Shown here: positions 49,316 to 58,236 of the stretch, one piece after another
How positions within the stretch are numbered: position 1 is the first letter of the stretch
Layout of the letters: every line of letters starts with the position of its first letter
Assembly: GCF_029855045.1 (NCBI RefSeq)
Contig: NZ_CP123228.1
Span: 1,860,001-1,924,000 of the forward strand
Direction of reading: 5' to 3'
Length of the DNA stretch: 64,000 nt
DNA from: Piscinibacter sp. XHJ-5
Lineage (GTDB): Bacteria; Pseudomonadota; Gammaproteobacteria; Burkholderiales; Burkholderiaceae_C
Program-made: the position numbers and the translations under genes
Notes under the pieces: model-generated
Seen by the model: the letters and a program-made list of their open reading frames with translations, nothing else
Databases searched by the model: none
What the model was told of the DNA's origin: nothing

Positions 49316-50005
49316 CTACGCCTTCACGGCCCGCGCCTGCAACGCGGTCCACTGCTCGATGAGCAGGGTCTCGATGTCGTGCACGGCGCGCCCGGTGGCT
49401 TGCGCCACCGCGTCCCGGTAGGGCGGCATGTTCGTGCACTCGAGGACGATGTCCGTGACGAGCGGATGTGCCTCGACGAGCTCGAGGGCGGCCGAGACGA
49501 CGTCCTGCTGCGCCTGCTTCAGATCCAGCGTCGGCTCGTCGGCCAGGATGCGCCGTTGAAACTCGCAGCCGGGCTCCACGCCCTGCACCGGCGTTCCGGC
49601 GGGAACGCCTGCGCCGTCGAGCACCGCCGGGCTCAGCGAGGCCGCGGAGATGGTCACGATGCCCGGGCGGGCAAAGCGCGCGGTTTGAAGCAGGCTCGAC
49701 GTGATCACCGGCACGCCGGCCGCTCGCGAAAGCGTTGCCTGGTAGGCGCTCAGGAACCCGCAGCTCGTCGACAGCATCGTGGCGCCCTCGCCCACCAGCG
49801 CCATGGCCGCGTCGGCAAAGGGCTGCAGCAGGGCCGGATCGGCTTGCCTGACGATGCGCTCGGGGGATGCCCCCTGCACTGTCCGCAAACGCACCGGAAT
49901 GCCGGCCCGCCGGAAGGTGTCGGGATTCCCGACGTCGCCGATGGGGCGCGGGAAGCGCGTGTCCAGCATCAGGATGCCGAGAAAGCCTTGGCGAGAACCC
50001 TTCAT
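49316..50005 (-). CDS. Aspartate/glutamate racemase-superfamily protein
   Basis: The 229-residue product has the two catalytic-type cysteines of the Asp/Glu/hydantoin racemase superfamily, in STSCGFLSAYQ and LECTNMPPYRDAV, and a LGILMLDTRFPRP N-terminus. Superfamily members include racemases, maleate isomerase and aryl-malonate decarboxylase, so the substrate is open. It reads in the same direction as the polymerase gene 10 bp downstream, an operon that has no obvious functional sense. Upstream 50006-50313 (308 bp) has no other gene; it contains a CCCCCTGAATCGGGGG hairpin near 50222. Confidence 0.8.
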   Translation of the reverse strand: MKGSRQGFLGILMLDTRFPRPIGDVGNPDTFRRAGIPVRLRTVQGASPERIVRQADPALLQPFADAAMALVGEGATMLSTSCGFLSAYQATLSRAAGVPVITSSLLQTARFARPGIVTISAASLSPAVLDGAGVPAGTPVQGVEPGCEFQRRILADEPTLDLKQAQQDVVSAALELVEAHPLVTDIVLECTNMPPYRDAVAQATGRAVHDIETLLIEQWTALQARAVKA

Positions 50006-50313
50006 CGGTGAACCTTTTCAGCGCCCCGGCAGATCATGCTCATGTGCTTTGCACAAAAGTGTGAAGAAGCGACATGGCACTCGCGCCATGCATCCCCGGT
50101 TCGCCGAAAGTGCCACGGCACCGCGCATCGGGCCCGGCTGGTGTCAGCTCGCCGAACACCGACGACGAGGCGCCGTGACCTGCCGGTCGAAGCATGTGAA
50201 GTGCCCGCCGCAGGCCATTCCCCCTGAATCGGGGGGCGAGTCGCGGAGACGCTTGTCGACGGGACGGGAGCGACGATTGCTGCAAACGTGCACCGCATTC
50301 GAAAGGGCACGCC

Positions 50314-50562
50314 ATGAAGGAAACCCCGTCCGACCCCCACCCGCTGAGCAACCTGGAATACGACTGGATCACGCTCATCCAGAACAAGGCGCAGGCCTTG
50401 ATGGCCTACGACCAGTACATCAAGGACGCGGAAGAGGCGAAGTCGCCCGAATGCGTCGCCTTCTTCCGCCGTGTGCACGACGCCGACAAGGCCCAACTCG
50501 CCGAGGCCCGGCAGCACCTGACTGCGGTGCTGCAAGGCAAGATGGGAGCCGGATCGAAGTAG
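50314..50562 (+). CDS. Small acidic helical protein, function unknown
   Basis: The 82-residue protein is predicted to be helical (LEYDWITLIQNKAQALMAYDQYIKDAEEA, then CVAFFRRVHDADKAQLAEARQHL). No signal or membrane segment, one Cys. It looks like short helical-bundle proteins found in other betaproteobacteria, but I cannot name the family. The start ATG 50314 has GAAAGGG upstream. It is convergent with the NAD-dependent epimerase-like gene. Confidence 0.7.
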   Translation: MKETPSDPHPLSNLEYDWITLIQNKAQALMAYDQYIKDAEEAKSPECVAFFRRVHDADKAQLAEARQHLTAVLQGKMGAGSK

Positions 50563-50572
50563 CCGTCTTGCC

Positions 50573-51529
50573 TCATCCCTCGGCGACCAGGCGTGCCTCG
50601 AGCTCAGCGGGCGTGACCTTGGGAAACGACCCGCGCGTGGGATCCTCGCGCAGCGCATCGAGCACGTCGGCCACTGTCTCGGCCACGGCGCGGATGCGCA
50701 GGCCCGCGGCCACGGCGCGGTCGTTGCGCGCGAGCAGCATGCCGCCGAATTCAGGATCGTCCTCCGGCAGCCACAGCGGCAGGCCGGTCCACGGCGTCAC
50801 GCCCGCGGCGAGCAAGTCGGCGTCCGGGCGCCACACGAAGCGGGCGTCGGTGCCCGCCACGTCGCGGCAGGCGTCGAGCAGCGTGCGCATCGCCAGGCCA
50901 GGCCCGACGGCGTTGAACGTGCCGCCTTGCCGCGTCTCGGCCAGCTGCACGCACCACGCGGCCAGGTCTCTCGCATCGATGAACTGGACGGGACGCTCGG
51001 GACGGCCGGGCGCGAGCACGCTGCCGCCCTGCGACACGCGCCACGGCCAGTAGGCGAAGCGGCCGGTGGGGTCGTGCCGCCCGACGATCAGTCCCGGGCG
51101 AACGATGGCGGCGTGCTCCGCACAAAGCACTCGCACCGCCTCTTCGGCGCGCGCCTTCTCGCCGCCGTAGCCCGTGGTGTCCCCAGTGACCGGCGCCTCC
51201 TCGTCGTGCGGCCGGCCGGGCGGAAAGCGCGCCACGACGGAGATGGAGGAGACGAACACCCAATGCGGCAGCGGCGGCTGCAGCGACGACGCCACGGACA
51301 TGATCTGGGCCGGCCGGTAGCCGCTGCAATCGATCACTGCGTCGAAGGACCTGCCGCGCAGCGCTGAGGTGTCGCCGTCGCGATCGCCCACCAGCGCCTC
51401 CACCGCCGCGGGCCAGGCGACGGCGCGACGGCCGCGGTTGAACACCGTCACCTGGTGCCCGGCCTGCAAGGCGGCATCGACGACATGGCGGCCGAGAAAG
51501 ACGGTGCCGCCCAGCACGAGCAGCTTCAT
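50573..51529 (-). CDS. NAD-dependent epimerase/dehydratase family (atypical SDR) protein
   Basis: The 318-residue product starts MKLLVLGGTVFLGRHVVDAAL, an atypical SDR nucleotide-binding motif GGTxFLG, and has VFVSSISVVA, the YGGEKARAE segment (Tyr and Lys) and a C-terminal substrate region with FVWRPDADLLAAGVTPW. Related proteins (similar to plant CSP41 and mycobacterial relatives) are called NAD-dependent epimerases of unknown substrate. ATG 51529 is preferred over 51547 because the fold begins directly after it. Confidence 0.82.
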   Translation of the reverse strand: MKLLVLGGTVFLGRHVVDAALQAGHQVTVFNRGRRAVAWPAAVEALVGDRDGDTSALRGRSFDAVIDCSGYRPAQIMSVASSLQPPLPHWVFVSSISVVARFPPGRPHDEEAPVTGDTTGYGGEKARAEEAVRVLCAEHAAIVRPGLIVGRHDPTGRFAYWPWRVSQGGSVLAPGRPERPVQFIDARDLAAWCVQLAETRQGGTFNAVGPGLAMRTLLDACRDVAGTDARFVWRPDADLLAAGVTPWTGLPLWLPEDDPEFGGMLLARNDRAVAAGLRIRAVAETVADVLDALREDPTRGSFPKVTPAELEARLVAEG

Positions 51530-51730
51530 CGAAGAAGACGATGGCATGCCGGCGATGATGTCACGACGACCGCGCCGCCACGTTCGGATCTCGATGGACG
51601 AGCGCTGATCCTCGCGCGAGGCCCTGGCTGCACGCAGCGCTTCTTTCTTGCGACTCAAGACCCACCTGCCGCCGTGGTGTTGGGGATTGCGGGGGCGGGA
51701 TCCATACTCGCTCGAGAGGGAGCGGAGGCC

Positions 51731-52402
51731 ATGCAAGTCTCTCCGTCGTTCGAGCCTGTCAAGATCCGCTTGCGCGCGGCATGGCGGTCACGACGGATGT
51801 GCGAGTTCCTCGAGCGGCTGCGTCCGCCCCCCGGTGCGACCGTGCTCGACGTCGGCGGCAGCGTCGACATCTGGGACCTCGTCGATCACCGCCTCGACGT
51901 CACCCTGCTCAATGTCGACGAAGCCCATGCGCTGGGCTTTCGTGCGCCCGGCGGCACGACGCGCCGTTACGCCATCGCCATCGGCGACGCGTGCGACCTC
52001 GGGCGCTTCGCGGACCGATCGTTCGACATCGTCTTCAGCAACAGCGTCATCGAGCATCTCGGCGACGACTCGCGCGTGCTCCGCTTCGCCGATGAAGTTC
52101 GACGCGTCGGCAAGGGCTATTGGGTGCAGACGCCCGCCTGGCTGTTCCCCATCGAATCGCACACGGGCCTGCCGTTCTACTGGCTCTATCCGCCTGCCGT
52201 GCGCAGCGCCATCGCGCGCCGACTGGACCTGCGCTACGCGAAGAATCCATGGTCGTGCCCGATCGCGCAGACGCGATCGTTCAGGCTGAAGCGACTGCGC
52301 GCGCTCTTTCCCGATGCGTCGGTCTACACCGAGCGCGTGGGCGGCATGACCAAGTCCTGGTGCCTTTATCGAACGATGTCGGAGACGCCGCCATGCAGCT
52401 GA
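51731..52402 (+). CDS. SAM-dependent methyltransferase of a surface-polysaccharide operon
   Basis: The 223-residue protein shows the class I methyltransferase motif I TVLDVGGSVDIWDL (about 38-50) and FDIVFSNSVIEHLGD (motif II, post-II) with a C-terminal TPAWLFPIESHTGLPFYW block seen in LPS/exopolysaccharide-cluster enzymes. ATG 51731 has GCGGAGG upstream. The last bases overlap the radical SAM gene (52393-52402), so the two are coupled. Substrate unknown; O- or sugar methylation is plausible. Confidence 0.83.
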   Translation: MQVSPSFEPVKIRLRAAWRSRRMCEFLERLRPPPGATVLDVGGSVDIWDLVDHRLDVTLLNVDEAHALGFRAPGGTTRRYAIAIGDACDLGRFADRSFDIVFSNSVIEHLGDDSRVLRFADEVRRVGKGYWVQTPAWLFPIESHTGLPFYWLYPPAVRSAIARRLDLRYAKNPWSCPIAQTRSFRLKRLRALFPDASVYTERVGGMTKSWCLYRTMSETPPCS

Positions 52403-53511
52403 AAACGGTTGTCGGCATGGGAATGCAGCGGGTCGGCCAGGAACTGCGCGAAGCGGTGTACCTGTCCACCGGATGGGACACCACCCGGCCGCAGACCATC
52501 GGCGTCGTGCTGACCGAGCGATGCAACTACAAGTGCCTGTCATGCGCCTGCTGGCGAAGGCCGGAGTACCCGCCGGAACTCGGCCTCGAGCAGTGGATCG
52601 CCGCGCTCGCCGACCTGCGAAGCTTCGTCGGCAACTTCACCGTCGATTTCGGCGGCGGCGAGCCTTTCGTCTACAAGCCGTTCCTGCCTCTCGTCGAGTG
52701 GTGCTGCGGCGCGGGCATACGCTGGACGATGACGACCAACGGCTCGGCCCTGTCGCCGCGGAACGCGCAGAGGCTTGCCAACGCCGCGCCGTTTTCGGTC
52801 GGCATCTCGGTCGATGGCGCGACGGCCGCCGTTCACGACCATTCGCGCGGTGTTGCCGGCTCGCTGGACACGATCGCCAAAGGCGTGCGAACGCTCAGGG
52901 CGATGAGGGATCAGGCAGGCGCTTCGTTCGGCATCCGCATCAAGCCCACCGTGCACCGCCACAACTTCCGCGAGATGCCGGCCTTGGTGCGATGGGCCGA
53001 AGACGTCGGCGCATCGTCCATCGACTTCAGTCCGGTCCGGCACTGGACGCCCGAAGTGGAATCGCAGCTGTGGCTGCGGCCCGAGGACGAGCAGGCGCTG
53101 ACCGAAGTCGTCGACGCCTTGATCGAGATGAAGCGCGCGGGCGCTGCCATCGAGACCGAGGAGCAGCGCATGTTGTCGTGGGCCGCGCATTTCAGGGGCG
53201 AGACGATCGTGCCCTCGCATCCGCCATGCCGCGTGGGGTTGCGCGACTACTGCATCCTGCCGAACGGCGACGTCAGGAGCTGCTGGTTCTACCCCGTGCT
53301 GGGCAACGTCAAGGACGCTTCCGCGCGGGACATTTGGCGCAGCGCGGCCGCCTCGGACCTGAGGGACCGGATGACGCACTGCCCGAGCTTCGGCGACCCG
53401 AAGTGCGCGGCCTCCTGCCTGTCGCATCGAACCCTGGCGGAGGATGCGCGCCGGGCCTTCGTCGTGTTCATGCCGAGGAAGAAGCCGGCGCACGAGCGCT
53501 TGCCCGCGTAG
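52393..53511 (+). CDS. Radical SAM protein with SPASM-like C-terminus
   Basis: The 372-residue product has the 4Fe-4S motif Cys44-x3-Cys48-x2-Cys51 (ERCNYKCLSC), the GGGEPF SAM-binding motif, TTNGSAL and GISVDGATAAVHD. A C-terminal cluster of cysteines (CRVGLRDYCILPNGDVRSCWF, then HCPSFGDPKCAASC) suggests one or two auxiliary clusters as in SPASM/twitch enzymes. No small precursor peptide gene is adjacent. Its neighbours are a methyltransferase and polysaccharide genes, so it may modify a sugar or lipid rather than a peptide (inference). Confidence 0.88.
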   Translation: MQLKTVVGMGMQRVGQELREAVYLSTGWDTTRPQTIGVVLTERCNYKCLSCACWRRPEYPPELGLEQWIAALADLRSFVGNFTVDFGGGEPFVYKPFLPLVEWCCGAGIRWTMTTNGSALSPRNAQRLANAAPFSVGISVDGATAAVHDHSRGVAGSLDTIAKGVRTLRAMRDQAGASFGIRIKPTVHRHNFREMPALVRWAEDVGASSIDFSPVRHWTPEVESQLWLRPEDEQALTEVVDALIEMKRAGAAIETEEQRMLSWAAHFRGETIVPSHPPCRVGLRDYCILPNGDVRSCWFYPVLGNVKDASARDIWRSAAASDLRDRMTHCPSFGDPKCAASCLSHRTLAEDARRAFVVFMPRKKPAHERLPA

Positions 53512-53528
53512 CACAGGGGTCGAACGCC

Positions 53529-54446
53529 ATGCGCATCCTCACCTTCGACATCGAAGACTGGTTCCACGTCCTCGACAACCCGGCCACCGATGCGCCGGCC
53601 GCCTGGCCCGGCCTCGACTCGCGGGTGGAGCGCAACACCGACCGCATCCTCGACGAGCTCGGATCGCGCGGCATGAGGGCGACCTTCTTCTGCCTCGGCT
53701 GGGTGGCCGAGCACCACCCCGGCCTCGTGCGCCGCATCGCGGCGCAGGGGCACGAGGTGGGCACGCATTCGCATGCGCACCTTCCCATCGACCGCCAGCA
53801 GCGCGGGACCTTCGAGGCGGACCTGGTCCGCTCGATGAAGGTGCTCGAGGACCTGACGGGCCAGGCCGTCACGTTTCATCGGGCGCCGGGGTTTTCGTTG
53901 ACACCGGCGTGCGGGTGGGCCGTCGAGGTGCTGCTCGCGCACGGCATCTCGGTCGACTGCTCGGTGTTCCCGCTGCGCCGCCCCGGCGACCGCTTCGACG
54001 TTCCGCTTGGCGGACCGTTCACGATCCACTCGCCGCATGGCCGGTTGCTGGAGCTTCCGGTCAGCGCGGCGCGCTGCATGGGCATGCGCTACGTCTGCGG
54101 CGGCTCGGGCTACTTCCGGCTGGCCCCGCAGGGCGTCGTGCGTCGTCATCTGGCGCGGGACGACTACGTGATGAGCTACTTTCATCCACGCGACTTCGAC
54201 AGCGCGCAGCCGTGGGTCGAGGGCCTGTCGCTGTTTCGGCAGATCAAGCTGCGCGTGGGCTTGCGCCGCGCGTGGTCCCGGTTCCGGCGTGTGCTCGACG
54301 AGTTCGACTTCGTCTGCGTCGGGGACGCCGTGCGACGCATCGACTGGGCCACGGCACCGGTCGTGCCGCTGACGCGCCACATGGCGGGCCGTCCGTCGCC
54401 GCTGGAGGCGCTGCCCCTGTGGGGCGAGAAGCATGCTGGACGTTGA
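53529..54446 (+). CDS. Polysaccharide deacetylase (XrtA/DUF3473-associated type)
   Basis: The 305-residue product has TFDIEDWFHV at the N-terminus (catalytic Asp, Asp10), GTHSHAHLP (metal histidines) and HRAPGFSLTP, followed by YFHPRDFD and a C-terminal DUF3473-like part. This form removes acetyl groups from amino sugars in exopolysaccharide pathways linked to exosortase XrtA systems, although no exosortase is in the window. ATG 53529 is 17 bp after the radical SAM stop; it overlaps the glycosyltransferase gene by 14 bp. Confidence 0.9.
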   Translation: MRILTFDIEDWFHVLDNPATDAPAAWPGLDSRVERNTDRILDELGSRGMRATFFCLGWVAEHHPGLVRRIAAQGHEVGTHSHAHLPIDRQQRGTFEADLVRSMKVLEDLTGQAVTFHRAPGFSLTPACGWAVEVLLAHGISVDCSVFPLRRPGDRFDVPLGGPFTIHSPHGRLLELPVSAARCMGMRYVCGGSGYFRLAPQGVVRRHLARDDYVMSYFHPRDFDSAQPWVEGLSLFRQIKLRVGLRRAWSRFRRVLDEFDFVCVGDAVRRIDWATAPVVPLTRHMAGRPSPLEALPLWGEKHAGR

Positions 54447-55245
54447 CGCTGTCCGCGGCGACGCGCCGGCAGCCCCGCGCCGCGTTCAGATCGGCGATGT
54501 GCTGATCGATGCCGTGCACCTGGACGAGCTCATGGCCGCGGTGCAGCAGGCCTGCCGCGCCCGCACGCCACTGCAGATCGTGACGGTGAACATCGACTTC
54601 ATCCGGCTGGCGCAGCGGTCGCGCGCCTTTCGCCGGGTGATCCACGAGGCGGCGTGGGTGGTGCCCGACGGAAGGCTGGTGCTGTGGGTGTCGCGCCTGC
54701 TGGGCGAGCCGCTGCCGGAGCAGATCACGGGGCATGACCTGGTGCGTGAATCGATTCGCCTGGCCCGTGCGCACGGCCACCGCATGTTCCTGCTCGGCGG
54801 GATGCCGGGTGTTGCAGCTGACGTGGCGCGCAGGCTCGAACGCGAGAATCCGGGACTGTGCGTGCAAGGCGACGACGGCGGATCGTTCTCGGCCGACGGC
54901 GACAACGAAGACAACGCCGCGCTCGTGCAACGCATTCGCGAGTTCGAGGCCGACCTGCTGTTCGTGGCGCTCGGCGCCCCGAAGCAGGAGTTGTGGCTCG
55001 CGCGCAACCTGCATGCCACCGGCGTGTCGGTCGCGGTCGGCGTCGGCGGCGTGTTCGACACCTTGAGCGGGCGACTGCCGCGAGCGCCTCGCTGGATGCA
55101 GGTGGCCGGACTCGAATCCCTGTTCCAGCTTCTCATCGCGCCGCGCCGCTATGCGCGTCGCTACGTGCTCGAGGACCCGCCAACGCTCGCTCGCGTCGCG
55201 TGGCTCGCGCTCGTCACGCGGGTGACCCGCAAGCGCCGCGCCTGA
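54433..55245 (+). CDS. WecG/TagA/CpsF-family glycosyltransferase
   Basis: The 270-residue protein belongs to the GT26 family that adds a sugar, often N-acetylmannosaminuronate, to lipid-linked intermediates. Key segments are VTVNIDFIRLAQRSRAFR, WVVPDGRLVLWVSRLLG, LGGMPGVAADVARRL and GVGGVFDTLSGRLPRAPRWM. The C-terminal basic tail (RRYARRYVL) probably lies on the membrane. ATG 54433 overlaps the deacetylase gene. With the three preceding genes it forms a compact polysaccharide operon. Confidence 0.9.
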   Translation: MLDVDAVRGDAPAAPRRVQIGDVLIDAVHLDELMAAVQQACRARTPLQIVTVNIDFIRLAQRSRAFRRVIHEAAWVVPDGRLVLWVSRLLGEPLPEQITGHDLVRESIRLARAHGHRMFLLGGMPGVAADVARRLERENPGLCVQGDDGGSFSADGDNEDNAALVQRIREFEADLLFVALGAPKQELWLARNLHATGVSVAVGVGGVFDTLSGRLPRAPRWMQVAGLESLFQLLIAPRRYARRYVLEDPPTLARVAWLALVTRVTRKRRA

Positions 55246-55329
55246 GGCACGCGACCGCGTCAGTGCGCCATCAGGACCGGCAGCGATCGGCGTACAAGGC
55301 GCGATCGATTCCTGACGGCGTCGCGACGG

Positions 55330-55818
55330 CTACGAAGTCTCGTCGCGCTTGCGCGCCACCTTGTGAAGCAGCTCGATGAGGATCGCCCGTTCGCCGTTGC
55401 TCAGGTGGGAGAACGCCAGACGTTCGCCTTCGATGAGCCGCTGCGTCGCCGATTCCGCGATCTGACGTCCCTCTTCGGTGACGTGGATGTGCTGGGTCCG
55501 CCGGTCGCTCGCGCTGGCCTCCCGCCGGATCAGCATGCGGCCTTCCAGGCGCTCGAGCCACAGCTTGATGTTGGGCGCCGTCACGGCCAGCGCGCGTGCC
55601 AGGCGCGCGGCCGTGCCGCCGGGGTTCTCCTTGATCAGCACGAGGATGGTGAACTCCACCGGCCGCAGCCCGAGCGGCTCGCCCACCAGCCGGTGGAAGA
55701 CGCCCAGCGTGGCGATCGAGGCCTGCGCGATCTGGTAGCCGATGACGCCATGGAGACGCGCTTCGTCGAGGTTGCCGGCGGGGGTGGTGTCGCCCCCCGA
55801 TGCCTTTCGATTGGCCAT
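55330..55818 (-). CDS. MarR-family regulator next to the tannase gene
   Basis: The 162-residue protein has a MarR winged helix (LGLRPVEFTILVLIKENPGGTAARLARALAVTAPNIKLWLERLEGRMLIRREASASDRRTQHIHVTEEG). ATG 55818 is used, ATG 55827 is possible. It follows the tannase gene by 38 bp, same strand, and probably represses the tannase operon via the inverted repeat upstream of it (57612-57630). MarR regulators of this sort often sense hydroxycinnamates or their CoA esters. Confidence 0.83.
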   Translation of the reverse strand: MANRKASGGDTTPAGNLDEARLHGVIGYQIAQASIATLGVFHRLVGEPLGLRPVEFTILVLIKENPGGTAARLARALAVTAPNIKLWLERLEGRMLIRREASASDRRTQHIHVTEEGRQIAESATQRLIEGERLAFSHLSNGERAILIELLHKVARKRDETS

Positions 55819-55856
55819 GGCACGCATTGTCGTTGCATCGCGCCATGGCGAACGGC

Positions 55857-57572
55857 TCACTGGCAGGTGAAGCTGTCCGCGGACTCGAGGCTGCCCGTGC
55901 CGTTGTAGCGCGCCACCTTCGGATACGGGCACAGCGGACGGCTGCGGTTGGCGGCCCACGCGGCCGGCACTTCCGCGTTGACACCGCCGGCATTGCCCGC
56001 GCCGCGCGCGCTGGCCACGATGCGATCGGGCGCCTGTCCCTGCTCCACCCACGCGACGAGCGGCGAGAGCACGTCGAACTGGTCGGTGGCCGGTCCGCCC
56101 GAGCAGTGCCCCATGCCCGGAACGCGGAAGAAGCGCGCGAAGTTGGAAGCGTCCCCGCCGTTGGCCGTGCGCAGGCCGTCGTACCAGGCCGCGCTGTCGT
56201 TCACCGAAAAGATCGGATCGCTCACACCGTGATAGACCAGCATCTTGCCGCCGCGATTCTTGAGGGTCGACAGGTCGGTCGGATGGGGCGGCGTCATGAA
56301 GCTCATCGCCGACTCGGTGTAGGTGGCGTCGGTGGCATTGATCTGCGCGACCAGCGTGTCGATGTTCGCCGACAGGCTGAACGCCGGGCCGTTGAACCCG
56401 CTGGCCGATTCGGGCGGGACCTTGAAGACGAAACCGACAGAGCCGGAGTCGAGGGCCAGCGGCGCGGTGAACTCCCAGAACGCGATGCCCGCGGCGGCGA
56501 GCCCGCTGTCGTACGGGAAGCTCGCATACACCGGCGCGCCGGTGCTGGTGGTGGCGCCGCTGAAGATCGGTGCGATGGCGCTCTTCTGCGCCGCGGACAG
56601 GCAGGTGCCGTCGCGCGCGCCGCTGCAGGTGGGCACGTCGTTGGCAAGGCTGAAGGCGGCCTGGCAGGCGTTGGTGTCCTGCACCAGCCCGTCGGTGGCG
56701 CCGTCCAGCGCATCGCACTTGGCCAGCACCGCATTCGCCACCAGCGTGCGCTCGGCCGGCGTGAATGCCGTCGACAGGTCGGCCGGGTCGGTCGCGACCG
56801 TCGCATAGTGCTGCGCGCCGAAGATGTTGGCCACGGCCGCCTTGGGCAGGTTGTAGCCGGGCGCGCCGGCGAGGATGCCGTCGTATTGGTCCGAGTAGCG
56901 GGCCGCCGTCACCATCGCGTGGCGTCCGCCGTTGGAGCAGCCGCCGAAGTAGGAGCGGTCCGGAGCCTTTCCGTAGGTCGCCTGGATGACGCCCTTGGCC
57001 ATCGGCGTCAACTTGCCCACCGCCTGGTAGCCGTAGTCGAGCCGGGCCTGCGGGTCGATGCCGTAGGTGGGGCCCAGTGCGCCCGCATGGCCCGCGTCGG
57101 AGCTGAGGACCGCGAAGCCCTGCACCAGCGCGCTGGTGAGCGGGCCGCCGCCCAACGTGCCGTTGGCCGTCACCACGTTGCCGTCGAGGCCGCCGTTGCC
57201 CTGGTGGTAGAAGCGCCCGTTCCAGTTGCGCGGCAAGCGCATCTCGAAGCTGATGGCATAGCTCTTCCCGTCCACGGCGCTGACACGCTCGTGCATGCGG
57301 CCGGTGACCAGGCAGTGCTCCGCGATCGGCTGGCCGGCGAGCGTCAGCGTGCCGGCGGCGACGGTGCTGGCGGCGGTGATGGTGGTGTTGGCCGGGCTGC
57401 CGATGCGTGCGGCGAGGGCGGCGCAGTCCCCGGTGTAGGTGGCCGCCTGTGCGGCGGCCAGCTGCGGCAGGCCGGGCGATACGTCGTCGTCGCCGCCGCA
57501 GCCCGCCAGGGACAACAGCAGCAGCACAGCGGGCAGGGCGGCGCAAGCCGCAACGCGGGAGGAACGAAACAT
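55857..57572 (-). CDS. Tannase/feruloyl esterase family lipoprotein
   Basis: The 571-residue product begins with a lipoprotein signal (LLLSLAGCGGDDD; lipid Cys near 25) and a tannase-family hydrolase: FYHQGNGGLDG, FGGCSNGGRHAMV with the nucleophile Ser flanked by Cys, YHGVSDPIF (acid) and GMGHCSGGP (base, Cys partner), typical of the disulfide-linked active site of the family. It frees phenolic acids from esters at the cell surface. ATG 57572 or GTG 57575 starts after AGGAG. It probably feeds the catabolic genes of the window and is controlled by the MarR gene downstream. Confidence 0.9.
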   Translation of the reverse strand: MFRSSRVAACAALPAVLLLLSLAGCGGDDDVSPGLPQLAAAQAATYTGDCAALAARIGSPANTTITAASTVAAGTLTLAGQPIAEHCLVTGRMHERVSAVDGKSYAISFEMRLPRNWNGRFYHQGNGGLDGNVVTANGTLGGGPLTSALVQGFAVLSSDAGHAGALGPTYGIDPQARLDYGYQAVGKLTPMAKGVIQATYGKAPDRSYFGGCSNGGRHAMVTAARYSDQYDGILAGAPGYNLPKAAVANIFGAQHYATVATDPADLSTAFTPAERTLVANAVLAKCDALDGATDGLVQDTNACQAAFSLANDVPTCSGARDGTCLSAAQKSAIAPIFSGATTSTGAPVYASFPYDSGLAAAGIAFWEFTAPLALDSGSVGFVFKVPPESASGFNGPAFSLSANIDTLVAQINATDATYTESAMSFMTPPHPTDLSTLKNRGGKMLVYHGVSDPIFSVNDSAAWYDGLRTANGGDASNFARFFRVPGMGHCSGGPATDQFDVLSPLVAWVEQGQAPDRIVASARGAGNAGGVNAEVPAAWAANRSRPLCPYPKVARYNGTGSLESADSFTCQ

Positions 57573-57611
57573 CACGGTGTCTCCTGTGAGGCTCCACGAA
57601 TCGGAGCCATA

Positions 57612-57630
57612 TCGTTAAGGTACTAAACGA
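57612..57630. promoter_or_regulatory. Inverted repeat upstream of the tannase gene, candidate MarR operator
   Basis: TCGTT (57612-57616) and AACGA (57626-57630) enclose AAGGTACTA, with two more symmetric pairs inside. It lies 40 bp before the tannase start codon. A MarR site is inferred from the MarR gene in the same operon. Confidence 0.4.
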
Positions 57631-57720
57631 AAACGACCAGGAGACAGCGGGTTTTCACCCAAGACACATCATTCCGTTACTAATCGATTGGCGAATGGCG
57701 GCATCCGGCCCGGAAAAGCC

Positions 57721-57751
57721 AGAGGGCGCACCGCGGAGCGATGCGCCCTCT
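57721..57751 (-). terminator. Rho-independent terminator after the DUF4148 gene
   Basis: AGAGGGCGCA (57721-57730) pairs perfectly with TGCGCCCTCT (57742-57751); on the minus strand the stem is followed by GGCTTTTCC, a short T-run. It lies 36 bp past the DUF4148 stop, in the direction of that gene. Confidence 0.65.
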
Positions 57752-57787
57752 GAAAGGTCCCGACGTTGCGGGACACGCCAAGCGAGC

Positions 57788-58051
57788 TCAACCCGCGTAG
57801 AGCGCGTTGAACGACGCGTCATGCGCCGCGGCGCGTGCCTGCGCGCGCACCTCTTCACGCGACACGCCGGCGGCGGGCGTCTCGGCGAACACGGTCGCTT
57901 CGGTGAAGGTGACGGCGGCGCTCTGCTGCGACTGGGCTTCGGCACGGGTGAGCGTCGACGGCGCAGGCGTGAACTGCTCGGCTTCGACGGCGAGGGCCGC
58001 TTGGCCGATGACGGCGAGTGACAGGGCGGTGATCAGGGTCTTGGCGTTCAT
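57788..58051 (-). CDS. Small exported DUF4148-like protein
   Basis: The 87-residue protein has a signal peptide (MNAKTLITALSLAVIGQAALA) and the usual mature pattern TRAEAQSQQSAAVTFTEATVF followed by VSREEVRAQARAAAHDASF, a family very common in Burkholderiales. Function unknown; many are induced by stress or are periplasmic. ATG 58051 is preceded by AAAGGAA. A terminator hairpin follows. Confidence 0.8.
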   Translation of the reverse strand: MNAKTLITALSLAVIGQAALAVEAEQFTPAPSTLTRAEAQSQQSAAVTFTEATVFAETPAAGVSREEVRAQARAAAHDASFNALYAG

Positions 58052-58236
58052 GATGATTTCCTTTGAGACAGGGTCTGTTGTTTCCTGGCAGGGCGGTCAT
58101 CGCGGGCCGTCTTGTCAGCTCGTGAACCGTGGTTCGTGTTCGGCTCATCGATGGGATGAACTGTAGGCAGTGCTTGCGGCCGGATAAATGGTCGAATTCC
58201 GAATGCCCCATTGCATCTGCAGCAAGAATGGGCGCC

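Noticed and set aside
47000..50005. Complete bacterial NHEJ (Ku-LigD) locus
   Set aside because: No Ku-like gene and no 3'-phosphoesterase domain were found near the ligase and polymerase genes.
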